Positions 23,892-32,400 of a DNA stretch of 32,686 nt are shown one piece after another (the first letter of the stretch is position 1; each line of letters begins with the position of its first letter). This DNA comes from Acidobacteriota bacterium (GTDB lineage Bacteria > Acidobacteriota > Blastocatellia > Pyrinomonadales > Pyrinomonadaceae): NCBI GenBank assembly GCA_020200135.1, contig JAIVJI010000088.1, positions 1-32,686 of the forward strand, in the 5' to 3' direction. A program made the translations under genes and the position numbers. Under the pieces are notes generated by a model. That model searched no databases. It saw only the letters and a program-made list of their open reading frames with translations, and was not told where the DNA came from.

Positions 23892-24122
23892 ATGGCCGAC
23901 CCGAACGACCGCGTGCCCGAGAACGTGCCGGGCACTTATTACGTGGACACGAACTGCATCGACTGCGACGTGTGCCGCGACACCTCACCCGAGAACTTCA
24001 CGCGCGCCGACGCGGGCGGCTACTCCTTCGTCTTCCGCCAGCCCCGGACGGACGCCGAGCGCGCCCTCTGCGAGGAGGCGCTCCTCGCCTGCCCCGTCGA
24101 GGCCATCGGCAACGACGGCTGA
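23892..24122 (+). CDS. Small single-cluster 4Fe-4S ferredoxin
   Basis: The 76-residue protein has CIDCDVC (Cys22, Cys25, Cys28) and, near the end, ACPVEAIG with Cys67-Pro68. These are the four ligands of one 4Fe-4S cluster in the monocluster ferredoxin fold; Cys60 is extra. It should carry electrons in the cytoplasm. It is directly downstream of nadA, itself an iron-sulfur enzyme, and may be co-expressed, but no direct link is shown. No Shine-Dalgarno sequence is visible: the sequence before the ATG is ACGAAAAA, preceded by a large hairpin. A hairpin that looks like a terminator follows the stop. Confidence 0.9.
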   Translation: MADPNDRVPENVPGTYYVDTNCIDCDVCRDTSPENFTRADAGGYSFVFRQPRTDAERALCEEALLACPVEAIGNDG

Positions 24123-24127
24123 GACCG

Positions 24128-24164
24128 CCCGGCCCCCGACCTTTGCAAAAATTTGCGGGCCGGG
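24128..24164 (+). terminator. Probable terminator hairpin after the ferredoxin gene
   Basis: CCCGGCCC and GGGCCGGG form the outer stem and GCAAA/TTTGC an inner stem, 6 bases after the ferredoxin stop. No T-tract follows. Confidence 0.45.
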
Positions 24165-24290
24165 GGAAGATGTGTCCCACCCGACGCCGCATCCCGCGAG
24201 GGGTTTGACGCCAGCCACTTCAAGAGCCCGTATTGACCGCGCCCTCCCCAAAAACATTCGGGCAGTAATAAACAGGTAAGGAGCCTCGCC

Positions 24291-26777
24291 ATGACTCGTC
24301 CCCCGAGACCGTTACACGCGACCGCACTCGTCTTCTCGCTCGTCATCTTCGCCGCCGCCGGCGCGGGCCTCTTCGGGGCTCGGGCGTCGGCGGCCCGGCA
24401 GAAATCCGGCTCCGCCGCCGGCTCGAAACTCGGCGACGCCGCGGTCAAGACCCGCACCGCGCTCGGCCCGTCGCGCCGCGCCGGCAAACGGCCGTCCGAT
24501 GGCGCGGCGCAGGCCGGCGCCGCGGCGGCCATCGCCGCCTGCGTCGAGACGCCCATCAGCATCCCCACGACCTTGAACGCCACGCTGACGACGGACGACT
24601 GTCAGTTGCAGGACGCCACGCGCTACGACGTGTACCGCTTCAACGGCACGGCCGGCCAGCAGGTCTCGGTCACGCTGACCTCGGCGGATTTCGACGCCTA
24701 CCTGTTCCTGATGATCTCGGACGGCCAGTCCCTCGTCGTGCTGGGCGAGGACAACGACGGCGGCGGCGGCACGAACGCGCGCATCCCTTCGGGGAGCGGC
24801 GTCGCCACGCTGCCCTACACGGGGACGTACTACATCCTCGCCAACGCGCTGGAGCCGTCGGACACGCTCGGCAACTACACGCTGACCGTCGCCACCCTCG
24901 GCGGCACGTGCCCGGCCTCGCCGGCCGCCATCGGCTTCGGCACGAGGCACGGCACGCTGTTTACGGGCGACTGCCGCTTCGTGGATGACACCTTCTACGA
25001 CGCCTATTCGTTCAGCGGCACGGCCGGGCAGCAGGTCTCCATCTCGCTCTCTTCGGACAGCTTCGACGCCGTCCTCTACCTGCTCGACGGCAACCGGAAC
25101 GTCCTCGGCCTGTCGGACGACGGCGGCGGGGGCACGAACGCCCGCCTCCCGGCCACGAGCGGCTTCGTCACGCTGCCCTTCACGGGGTCTTACCTCATCG
25201 TGGTGAGCGAGATTCCGCCCGACGACATCGACGCCCCGCCGGCGACCGGCGCCTACACGCTGCTGCTGGGCGACGGCGGCATGTGCCCCAGCGCCCCGAT
25301 CACCGTCGGGCAGACCATCAACAACGCCTCGCTGTCGGCGGGCGACTGCAAGCTGCCCGACGAGTCGTTCTTCGACCTCTACACCTTCTCCGGCACGGCC
25401 GGGCAGCAGGTGGCCGTCCATATGTCCGGCGATTTCGACGCCTACCTCTACCTGGTCGGGCCGGACGGGCAAGTCATCGCCGAGGACGACGACGGCGGCG
25501 GCGGAACCAGCGCGCGCATCCCGGCCGGGACCGGCTTCTTCACGCTGCCGACGACCGGGACTTACCGCATCATCGCCAACCAGTTCTCCGCCGGCACGAC
25601 GGGCACTTACACGCTGAGCCTGACGGCGCCGGCGCCGCCCTCCACGACGCTCCAGCTCACGCACACGACCTACAACGGGGCCGAGGGCGGTATTTTCGCG
25701 ACCCTCACCGTGACGCGCGCCGGCTTTGTGGCGAGCGAGGTCAGCGTGGGCTATTTCACCACGGACGGCACGGCCACCGAGCGCAAAGACTACACGGCGG
25801 CGGTCGGGCGCGTCCGCCTCGCCGCCAACGAGACGAGCAGGAGCTTTAACGTGCTCATCACCGACGACCGCTTCGACGACGACAACGAGTCGTTCACCGT
25901 CACCCTGACCGCCCCCGGCGGCGCGACGCTCGGGCCGCAGACCAGCGCGACCGTGACGATAGCCGACAACGACGCGGCCGACGGCCCCAGCCCGGTCAAG
26001 GAGGGCTCCATCGACACGGAGTTCTTCGTCCGGCAGCACTACGCCGACTTCCTCAACCGCGCCCCCGACGCCTCGGGGCTCGCCTTCTGGGTCGGCCAGA
26101 CGACGGGCTGCGGCAACCCCGACCTGCTGGTCTGCCGCGTCAACGTCTCGGCGGCCTTCTTCCTCTCCATCGAGTTCCAGGAGACGGGCTTCCTCACCTA
26201 CCGCGCCCACAAGGTCGCGTACGGGAACCTGCCCGGCAAGCCCGTCCCGCTGACGCTCAGGGAGTTCCTGGCCGGGTCGCGCCGAATCGGCGAGGGCGTG
26301 GCGGTGAACGTCGGGAACTGGGAGGCGCAGCTCGAAGCGAACAAGGTGGCCTTCTTCAACGAGTTCGTCGCCGACTCGCGGTTCACCGCGCTCTACCCGC
26401 AGGGGATGAGCAGCGCCGCGTTCGTGGACGCGCTGAACGCGAACGCCGGCGGGGTGCTCTCGACCGCCGAGCGCAACGCGCTGGTGGCGGATTTGGGCTC
26501 GTCGGCGAAGACGCGCGCGCAGGTCTTGCGGGCGGTGGCCGAGGACGCCGACCTCGCGCAGCGCGAGTTCCGCCCCGCCTTCGTCCTGGCGCAATACTTC
26601 GGCTACCTCAGAAGGAACCCGGACGACGCCGGCTTCGACGGCCAGCCCGACCCGAACTTCGTCGGCTACAACTTCTGGCTCGGGAAACTGAACCAGTTCA
26701 ACGGCAACTACGTCGAGGCGGAGATGGTGAAAGCCTTCATCACCTCCCTCGAATACCAGAACCGCTTCGGCCAGTAA
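24291..26777 (+). CDS. Large secreted protein: three PPC repeats, Calx-beta and DUF4214
   Basis: The protein has 828 residues, with AAGGAG upstream. Residues 12-36 form a signal peptide. Three PPC-like (pre-peptidase C-terminal) beta domains follow at about 88-200, 208-326 and 332-445. Each starts with a C-pair-containing segment and carries Y/F-SGTAGQQV, then DDGGGGTNAR or a close form that looks like an acidic, possibly calcium-binding loop. Residues 452-562 form a Calx-beta domain (ERKDYTA...ITDDRFDDDNESFTVTL). From about 575 to the end is a DUF4214 region (FVRQHYADFLNRAPDASGLAFW; QYFGYLRRNPDD...YNFWLGKLNQFNGNYVEAEM). Such proteins act outside the cell in adhesion, matrix or surface structures. 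No catalytic domain is seen. It is convergent with the truncated Rieske gene. Confidence 0.9.
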   Translation: MTRPPRPLHATALVFSLVIFAAAGAGLFGARASAARQKSGSAAGSKLGDAAVKTRTALGPSRRAGKRPSDGAAQAGAAAAIAACVETPISIPTTLNATLTTDDCQLQDATRYDVYRFNGTAGQQVSVTLTSADFDAYLFLMISDGQSLVVLGEDNDGGGGTNARIPSGSGVATLPYTGTYYILANALEPSDTLGNYTLTVATLGGTCPASPAAIGFGTRHGTLFTGDCRFVDDTFYDAYSFSGTAGQQVSISLSSDSFDAVLYLLDGNRNVLGLSDDGGGGTNARLPATSGFVTLPFTGSYLIVVSEIPPDDIDAPPATGAYTLLLGDGGMCPSAPITVGQTINNASLSAGDCKLPDESFFDLYTFSGTAGQQVAVHMSGDFDAYLYLVGPDGQVIAEDDDGGGGTSARIPAGTGFFTLPTTGTYRIIANQFSAGTTGTYTLSLTAPAPPSTTLQLTHTTYNGAEGGIFATLTVTRAGFVASEVSVGYFTTDGTATERKDYTAAVGRVRLAANETSRSFNVLITDDRFDDDNESFTVTLTAPGGATLGPQTSATVTIADNDAADGPSPVKEGSIDTEFFVRQHYADFLNRAPDASGLAFWVGQTTGCGNPDLLVCRVNVSAAFFLSIEFQETGFLTYRAHKVAYGNLPGKPVPLTLREFLAGSRRIGEGVAVNVGNWEAQLEANKVAFFNEFVADSRFTALYPQGMSSAAFVDALNANAGGVLSTAERNALVADLGSSAKTRAQVLRAVAEDADLAQREFRPAFVLAQYFGYLRRNPDDAGFDGQPDPNFVGYNFWLGKLNQFNGNYVEAEMVKAFITSLEYQNRFGQ

Positions 26778-26808
26778 GGTTGACGGAACAAGAGCGGGGC
26801 GGGGCGAG

Positions 26809-27039
26809 TCAGAGGCCGTGGAGCTGCCCGTCGGCCAGGGGCGCGCCCTTGTGCGGGCAGAAGTTCTCGACCGCGTAGAAGCGGTCGCCGATGCGGTAGA
26901 GCGCCAGCTCCCTGCCGCCGTGCAGCTCGACCGTGGCGCCGCGCCCCTCGGGGAGGTCTTCGACGCGGCCGACGGTGACGAGCTTCCCCTCGCGGCGCGG
27001 GGTTTTCGGGTTCTCGAATCTGCGTCCTGAAGGCTGCAT
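26809..27039 (-). CDS. Truncated Rieske 2Fe-2S protein lacking the second ligand pair
   Basis: From the ATG at 27039 (GGGGAAG upstream) the protein has 76 residues. KLVTVGRVEDLPEGRGATVE and YRIGDRFYAVENFCPHKGAPLADG are the front half of a Rieske ferredoxin of the NirD/BphF type, with the first ligand pair Cys61 and His63. The frame stops right after GQLHGL. The second box (C-P-W-H type) with the other Cys and His should follow within 15-20 residues but is absent in every frame. The cluster therefore cannot form normally, and the gene as written is a truncated remnant. The next gene's stop lies only 31 bases away, so the missing part has been lost rather than moved. Confidence 0.78.
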   Translation of the reverse strand: MQPSGRRFENPKTPRREGKLVTVGRVEDLPEGRGATVELHGGRELALYRIGDRFYAVENFCPHKGAPLADGQLHGL

Positions 27040-27219
27040 GACTTCCCCGCATCCTAGCAAAACGCCCGCGCACGCACCAACCGACCGGACAGTTCCCCCG
27101 GCCGTGCAAGTCCGCGCGCGCGGCGCGTTCTCCAACGTGTGGAAGGCTCTCCCCTTTTCAACTAGAATCAGAATCCTCTCCCGTGCGAACATCTTTAACT
27201 CGGAAAGGGAAAAGCAATC

Positions 27220-27993
27220 ATGAGGAGAAGTCTGTCGTTGGTTTACTTCGCGGCGCTCGCGCTCGCGCTCGGCCCCGTGGCGCGCGGCGCGGCGGCGCAG
27301 GGCGCGGGCTCGCAGGCGACGGCCGGCGGCCAGGCGGCATCGCGCGGGCTGACGCGCGTCGTCGTCTCGGGCGACGCGGTCGTCCGGGCCGAGCCCGACA
27401 CGGCGGTCTTGACGCTCGCGGTCGTCACGCAGAACGCGAACGCTTCGGAGGCGCAGGCCGAGAACGCCTCCCGGACGGAGGCGGTGGTGCGCGCCGTCCG
27501 CGCGGCCGCGGGCGAGGGCGCCGAGGTCAGGACGAGCGGCTACAGCCTACAGCCGCAGTACGTTTACAAGGAGGGCGCGCCGCCGACCATCACGAGCTAC
27601 GTCGCGCGCAACGCGGTCACCGTCACCATAGGCGACCTGACCCGCGTCGGCCGCGTCATCGACGCCGCCTCGGGCGCGGGCGCGAACAGCGTGGACGGCC
27701 TCGCCTTCACGCTCCGCCGCGACGAGCAGGCGCGCGAGCGCGCGCTCGCAGAGGCCACGCGTGAGGCCGCCGCCAAGGCGCGCGTCATCGCGCAGACGCT
27801 CGGCGGCCGCGTCGTCCGCGTCGTCGAGGTGCAGGAGGCGGGCACCTACCGCCCTCCCGTCCCCGTCCACACGGCCGAGTTCGGCAGGGCGTCGGCGACG
27901 GCGCAGGCGTCCGCCGACACGCCCGTCGAATCCGGCACGCTGGAAATCCGCGCCGAAGTCCAGCTCGTCGCCGAGGTCGAAGTGAGAGAGTAA
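27220..27993 (+). CDS. SIMPL (DUF541) domain periplasmic protein
   Basis: The protein has 257 residues. A signal peptide (LVYFAALALALGPVARGAAAQ) is followed by the SIMPL domain: VVVSGDAVVRAEPDTAVLTLAV, the helix ASEAQAENASRTEAVVRAVR, then VRTSGYSLQPQYVYKEG, and a C-terminal part with VDGLAFTLRRDEQARERALAEA. Proteins of this family are periplasmic or surface-exposed and are linked to oxidative stress or signalling in some bacteria; the function here is unknown. GAAAGGGA lies before the ATG. A G-rich/C-rich hairpin repeat follows the stop. Confidence 0.9.
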   Translation: MRRSLSLVYFAALALALGPVARGAAAQGAGSQATAGGQAASRGLTRVVVSGDAVVRAEPDTAVLTLAVVTQNANASEAQAENASRTEAVVRAVRAAAGEGAEVRTSGYSLQPQYVYKEGAPPTITSYVARNAVTVTIGDLTRVGRVIDAASGAGANSVDGLAFTLRRDEQARERALAEATREAAAKARVIAQTLGGRVVRVVEVQEAGTYRPPVPVHTAEFGRASATAQASADTPVESGTLEIRAEVQLVAEVEVRE

Positions 27994-27997
27994 TTCG

Positions 27998-28071
27998 GGG
28001 GGAAAGTGGGGAGGGGGGAGGGATGAAGGCGGGCGCGCCTCTTAACCCTTCCCCCTCCCCACTTTCCCCCT
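27998..28071. repeat. Intergenic inverted repeat, family D
   Basis: A purine arm with GGGGGAAAGTGGGGAGGGGG and a pyrimidine arm with CCCCCTCCCCACTTTCCCCC are near-perfect complements around a loop of about 25 bases. It begins four bases after the SIMPL stop. The pure purine/pyrimidine arms differ from families A, B and C. Confidence 0.85.
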
Positions 28072-28191
28072 TCACCCCTCCCCCTGTATAATCCGCCTCA
28101 AGTTCCCCTCGACGTAACTTCGACGTGACCTGGTTCTGCGCCAACGTGTGCGCGGGCGGCCGCCGGCGTCGGGGTCAACGGGGAGGCTCAG

Positions 28192-29034
28192 ATGTCCAGA
28201 CATCGCGGGGACTGGGACGACGACTTTTACGAGGGCGAGCCGCGGCCGCGACGCCGCGACGGCGGGCCGGAGTTCGGCCCGCCGCGAGGCCGCTACGAGT
28301 ACGACGGGCGCGACGTGCCGCGCGGCGGTCGCCCCCTCGGCGTGCGCGGCGACTACGACGACAGGGCCTACGGACGCGGCGACTTCTACCGCGACGACTA
28401 CTACGCCGGGCGCGGCGACGCGGGGCGCGACTTTCGCGAAGACTTCGAGCACCGCCGGCGCCTTCCGCCCGCGCCGCCGCGCGAGGACTACGGGCGCGCT
28501 CCGCGTCGCGGCGCGACGCGCTCGCACCTGCGCTGCCGCGACATCATGACGCGCGACGTGACGGTGGCCGCGCGCGACACCACGCTCGAAGAGGTCGCGC
28601 GGATGATGCGCGAGGAGGACACGGGCGTCATCCCCGTCGTCGAGCCGGGCGAGACCCCGTCCGACTCTGTGACCGAAGTCCAGCGCGTGCCCGCGCGCAC
28701 GGCCTCGAACGGCCGCCTCGTCGGGCTCATCACCGACCGCGACATCGTCGTGCGCGCCATCGCCGAGGGGCGCGAATGCCGCGCGACCCGCGCCGAGGAG
28801 GTGATGACCACGGAGCTGCACACCGTCCGCCCCAACGACCGCGTCATCGAGGCCATCCGACGGATGGGCGACAAGCAGGTGCGCCGCCTGCCCGTCGTAG
28901 ACCGCGAGGGGAACCTGCGCGGCATCATCTCGATGGCCGACATCGCGCTCGAAACCGAGGCCGACCGCGAGCTGGGCGAGGCGCTCGAAGAGATTTCGAG
29001 CGGCTCCTCTTTCTGGAACAGAATCTTCTCGTGA
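28192..29034 (+). CDS. CBS-domain pair protein with Arg/Gly/Asp/Tyr-rich N-terminus
   Basis: The protein has 280 residues. Residues 1 to about 110 are low-complexity and rich in R, G, D and Y (DDDFYEGEPRPRRRDGG; YRDDYYAGRGDAGRDFRED), probably disordered. Two CBS motifs follow: CRDIMTRDVTVAARDTTLEE to GLITDRDIVVRAI, and AEEVMTTELHTVRPND to RGIISMADIALETE. The pair should bind adenine nucleotides. The first CBS motif has an insertion of about 20 residues (PGETPSDSVTEVQRVPARTA) between its strands. The N-terminal region resembles RNA-binding or phase-separating segments, which is inference. GGGAGG precedes the ATG. It is followed by Hsp20 and lon on the same strand. Confidence 0.88.
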   Translation: MSRHRGDWDDDFYEGEPRPRRRDGGPEFGPPRGRYEYDGRDVPRGGRPLGVRGDYDDRAYGRGDFYRDDYYAGRGDAGRDFREDFEHRRRLPPAPPREDYGRAPRRGATRSHLRCRDIMTRDVTVAARDTTLEEVARMMREEDTGVIPVVEPGETPSDSVTEVQRVPARTASNGRLVGLITDRDIVVRAIAEGRECRATRAEEVMTTELHTVRPNDRVIEAIRRMGDKQVRRLPVVDREGNLRGIISMADIALETEADRELGEALEEISSGSSFWNRIFS

Positions 29035-29137
29035 ATAGTGAATGGTAAATGGTTAAGAGTGATTGCACCTCCGGGCCACACGAGGCCGACGCGCGCGCCG
29101 GCGGACACTCAAGCACCATTTACCATTTACGATTCAC
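29031..29137. repeat. Intergenic inverted repeat, family C
   Basis: The left arm (29031-29053, with GTGAATGGTAAATGGT) and right arm (29115-29137, with ACCATTTACCATTTAC) match at 21 of 23 bases. The left arm overlaps the CBS stop codon and the right arm ends about 13 bases before the Hsp20 ATG. The word pattern mirrors family B, with TGG in place of CC. Confidence 0.85.
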
Positions 29138-29150
29138 CATTTACTAAACA

Positions 29151-29522
29151 ATGGCACGATCAATCGAGCGCTACCTGCGGATGATGCCGAAGACGAGCGG
29201 GCTGCGCTGCTCGGAGAATTTCTGGTACCCGGCGGCCGACGTCTACAAGGCGCGCGGCGGCTGGGTCGTCAAGGTCGAGCTGGCCGGCGTCGAGCCCGAC
29301 GAGCTGGAGGTGGAAATCACCGGCGACACGCTCCGCGTCGGCGGCGTCCGCCGCGACGAGGCCGTCAGCGAGACCATCTCCTACCACCAGCTCGAAATAA
29401 CCTACAGCCGCTTCGAGAAGACCATCCGCTTCCCCTGCCCCGTCGAGGGGGCGCTCGTCGAGCGCCGCTACAAGGACGGGCTGCTCGTCCTCTACCTGCG
29501 CAGCCCCGAAGAGTGCGACTGA
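29151..29522 (+). CDS. Hsp20/alpha-crystallin small heat shock protein
   Basis: The protein has 123 residues. WYPAADVYKARGGWVVKVELAGVEPDELEVEITGDTLRVGGVR is the start of the alpha-crystallin domain, and FEKTIRFPCPVEGALVERRYKDGLLVLYL is its end, with the G-x-L signature. It holds unfolded proteins in the cytoplasm. The C-terminal I-x-I oligomer motif is absent (the end reads LRSPEECD), as in some short family members. It lies upstream of lon, with about 55 bases between, so chaperone and protease are probably co-regulated. No Shine-Dalgarno sequence is visible before the ATG; a hairpin lies just upstream. Confidence 0.9.
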   Translation: MARSIERYLRMMPKTSGLRCSENFWYPAADVYKARGGWVVKVELAGVEPDELEVEITGDTLRVGGVRRDEAVSETISYHQLEITYSRFEKTIRFPCPVEGALVERRYKDGLLVLYLRSPEECD

Positions 29523-29576
29523 AAAGTTATCTCCCCGTGGCCTTGCTTTCATACTTGGAGAGGACAATCACCCCTT

Positions 29577-31932
29577 ATGGCTGAAAAGACCCCGAGAAAC
29601 GCGAAGCAGCCGCGCGCGGCCGCCGAGCCGCGGGCGGGGGAGACGCCCGCCGCCGGGACGACGCCCGAGTCCGCGCTCCACGAGTCGAAGGAGGCCGGCA
29701 CCGGCGGCGCGTTCGTCGCGCCCGGCGACGCCGACGCGGCGGCCGCCGAGGCCGGCGCCTCGGAGGTCTTCGAGATCGCCGTGCTGCCCCTCCAGCAGAC
29801 GACGATGTTCCCCGGCACCGTCATCCCGCTCGCCGCCGGGCGCCCGCGCTCGGTGGCGGCGCGACGCCGACGCCGTCGAGGCCCTGACGCGCAACGTGCA
29901 GGCGCTCGTCCAGCGCGCGCTCGCGATGCTGCCGGAAATCCCGTCCGAGGTGCGCACCGCCGTGCTCTCGGCGACGGACCCGGTCCAGCTCTCCTACTTC
30001 CTCGGCTCCATCCTCAACCTCGGCGTCGAGCAGGAGCAGCAGATGCTCGAAGCCGACACCGTGGACGACCTCCTGCAAATCGCCTACGGCCGGCTCGCGC
30101 ACGAGATAGACATCATGGAGCTGCGCACGAAGATCGCGGCCGAGGCGCAGGGCGAGATGACGAAGGCGCAGCGCGACTACTTCCTGCGCCAGCAGATGAA
30201 GGCCATCCAGAAGGAGCTGGGCGACGACGAGGGCGGCGAGGAGGCCGAGGCCGAGATGCTGCGCGAGCGCCTCGGCGCGGCCGACCTGCCCGAGGAGGTG
30301 CGCAAGGAGGCCGACCGCGAGCTGCGCCGGCTGGAGCGTCTGCCGCAGGCCGCGCCCGACTACCACGTCATCCGCACCTGGCTCGAATACATCATCGAGC
30401 TGCCGTGGAACAGGTCGTCCGAGGACAAGCTCGACTTGGCGGAGGCGCGCCGCGTCCTCGACGAAGACCACTACGGGCTGGAAGACATCAAGGAGCGCAT
30501 CCTCGAATTCCTCGCCGTCGTCAAACTCCGGCGCGACTCGAAGAGCCCGATACTCTGTTTCGTCGGCCCGCCGGGCGTCGGCAAGACGAGCCTGGGGATG
30601 TCCGTGGCGCACGCGCTCGGCCGCCAGTTCGAGCGGCTCTCCCTGGGCGGCGTGCGCGACGAGGCGGAGCTGCGCGGCCACCGGCGCACCTACATCGGCG
30701 CGATGCCCGGCCGCATCATCCAGGCGCTCAGGCGCGCGGGCGTCAACAACCCCGTGATGATGCTCGACGAGATCGACAAGCTCGGCAACGACTTTCGCGG
30801 CGACCCGGCCTCGGCGCTGCTGGAGATTCTCGACCCGCAGCAGAACCACACGTTCCGCGACCACTACCTTGATTTGCCGTTCGACCTCTCGAAGGTCTTC
30901 TTCATCGCGACGGCGAACCAGCTCGCGCCCATCCCCGGCCCCCTGCGCGACCGCATGGAGATAGTGGGCCTCGCCGGCTACAGCGACCAGGAGAAGCTGC
31001 ACATCGCGCGGCGCTACCTCGTCCCGCGCCAGACGCGCGAGAACGGACTCTCGGAGGGGCAGCTCGAAATCACGGACGCCGCGCTCTCGCTCATCAGCGC
31101 GCGCTACACGCGCGAGGCGGGCGTCCGCCAGCTGGAGCGCACCGTCGGGCGCGTCGCGCGCAAGGCCGCGCTGCGCATCGCCGAGGGCGAGGCCGAGCGG
31201 ATTCGCGTCGACGACGGCGACCTCAAGGAGCTGCTCGGCGCGCCGCGCTTCTACCCCGAGGAGGCGCGCAAGGAGATGCCGACCGGCGTGGCGACCGGCA
31301 TGGCGTGGACGGAGACGGGCGGCCAGCTCCTCTTCATCGAGGCGACGCTTTTGCCGGGGAGCAGCGGCCTACAGCTCACGGGGCAGCTCGGCGAGGTGAT
31401 GCAGGAGTCGGCGCGCGCGGCGCGCTCGTACCTCTGGTCGCACGCCTCGGAGTTCGGACTCGAACCGCAGCTGTTCAAGAACTACGGCGTCCACGTCCAC
31501 GTCCCGGCCGGCGCCATCCCGAAGGACGGCCCTTCGGCGGGCGTCGCCATCACGTCGGCCTTCGCCTCGCTGATGACGGGTCGGCGCGTGCGCAACGACA
31601 CGGCGATGACGGGCGAAATCACGCTCTCGGGTCTCGTCTTCCCCGTCGGCGGCATCAAGGAGAAGGTGCTCGCCGCGCACCGCGCGGGCTTGCGCCGCGT
31701 GGTGCTGCCCGCGCGCAACGAGCCCGACACGGAGGACATCCCCGAGGACGTGCGCAAGGAGTTGGAGATGGTCTACGTCTCGCGCATCGGCGAGGCGCTC
31801 GACCAGACGCTCGAAAAACTGGTCGCGCAGCCGCCCCCGCCCGCCGACCCGCAGGCCGAGGAGGCGCGCGCCGCGCAGCAGCACAAGCAGCCCGCCTCGG
31901 AGCCCGAGCCCGTGCGCGCGAAGGGGCGTTAG
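29577..31932 (+). pseudogene. lon: ATP-dependent Lon protease with an N-domain deletion and frame change
   Basis: From the ATG at 29577 (GGAGAGGA upstream) about 93 codons give a low-complexity leader and the start of the Lon N-domain (VLPLQQTTMFPGTVIPLAAG RPRS). At about 29856-29863 the frame changes, and the next codons (DADAVEALTRNVQ) belong near the end of that domain, so some 80-90 codons are missing. From there 678 codons, first possible start GTG 29896, are intact: Walker A at 30565-30588, Walker B (MMLDEIDKL), catalytic Ser at 31534-31536 and Lys at 31657-31659. The ATPase and protease parts are complete; the substrate-recognition domain is not. The GTG has no ribosome site. Recent deletion or assembly loss are the alternatives. 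Confidence 0.85.
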
Positions 31933-31965
31933 AGGACTTCACCTGTAGAAGAGGGGGGCCGGGAG

Positions 31966-32304
31966 ATGGCGACGAGCAAAAAGACGCAGGCGAAGGCCGG
32001 CGCGCCCCGGCGGCGGCGCGGGCAGCAGATGGGCGACGAGCGGAGTCAGCCCGCCAAAATCGACGAGGCGCAGGCCGAGACGCCGGCGCTCAGCGGCCGC
32101 CGCAGGGCCGCCAACAAGTTCTTCGCCGACGAGTCTTCGCAGCGCACGGGCACGAGCGGCGAGTCCCCGCGCGACAACAGCCCTTCGGTGCCGGCCGCCG
32201 TCCCCGTCGGCGTCAAGCAGGGCGAGTCCGGCGGCGAGGCCGAGTTCAAGGCGCGGCAAAAGACGTCGAAGGGCGCGGGCGCGGCGCGCAAGGCGAGGAA
32301 GTGA
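31966..32304 (+). CDS. Basic, disordered small protein of unknown function
   Basis: The 112-residue protein is rich in K, R, A, Q and S (MATSKKTQAKAGAPRRRRGQ at the start, KTSKGAGAARKARK at the end). It has no predicted fold, signal peptide or membrane segment and looks disordered and nucleic-acid-binding by charge. I do not recognise it. It lies 33 bases after lon on the same strand; GGGAG is directly adjacent to the ATG and a further G-run lies about 9 bases upstream. Codon use is like that of the neighbours. It may be a chance frame, but it ends before a clearly initiated gene and matches the operon direction. Confidence 0.5.
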   Translation: MATSKKTQAKAGAPRRRRGQQMGDERSQPAKIDEAQAETPALSGRRRAANKFFADESSQRTGTSGESPRDNSPSVPAAVPVGVKQGESGGEAEFKARQKTSKGAGAARKARK

Positions 32305-32400
32305 CGGAAGGTTTAGACGAGCACGGGGGGACCTGACCACCCGCCCGCGACGCCCGCGGGCCTTACCCGAACCACTTGAGACATCGGAAGGAGGAACCTC

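Noticed and set aside
24312..26594. A 760-codon minus-strand open frame opposite the DUF4214 protein
   Set aside because: It is an antisense shadow: there is no domain and no ribosome site, and the plus strand has a signal peptide and four clear domain types.
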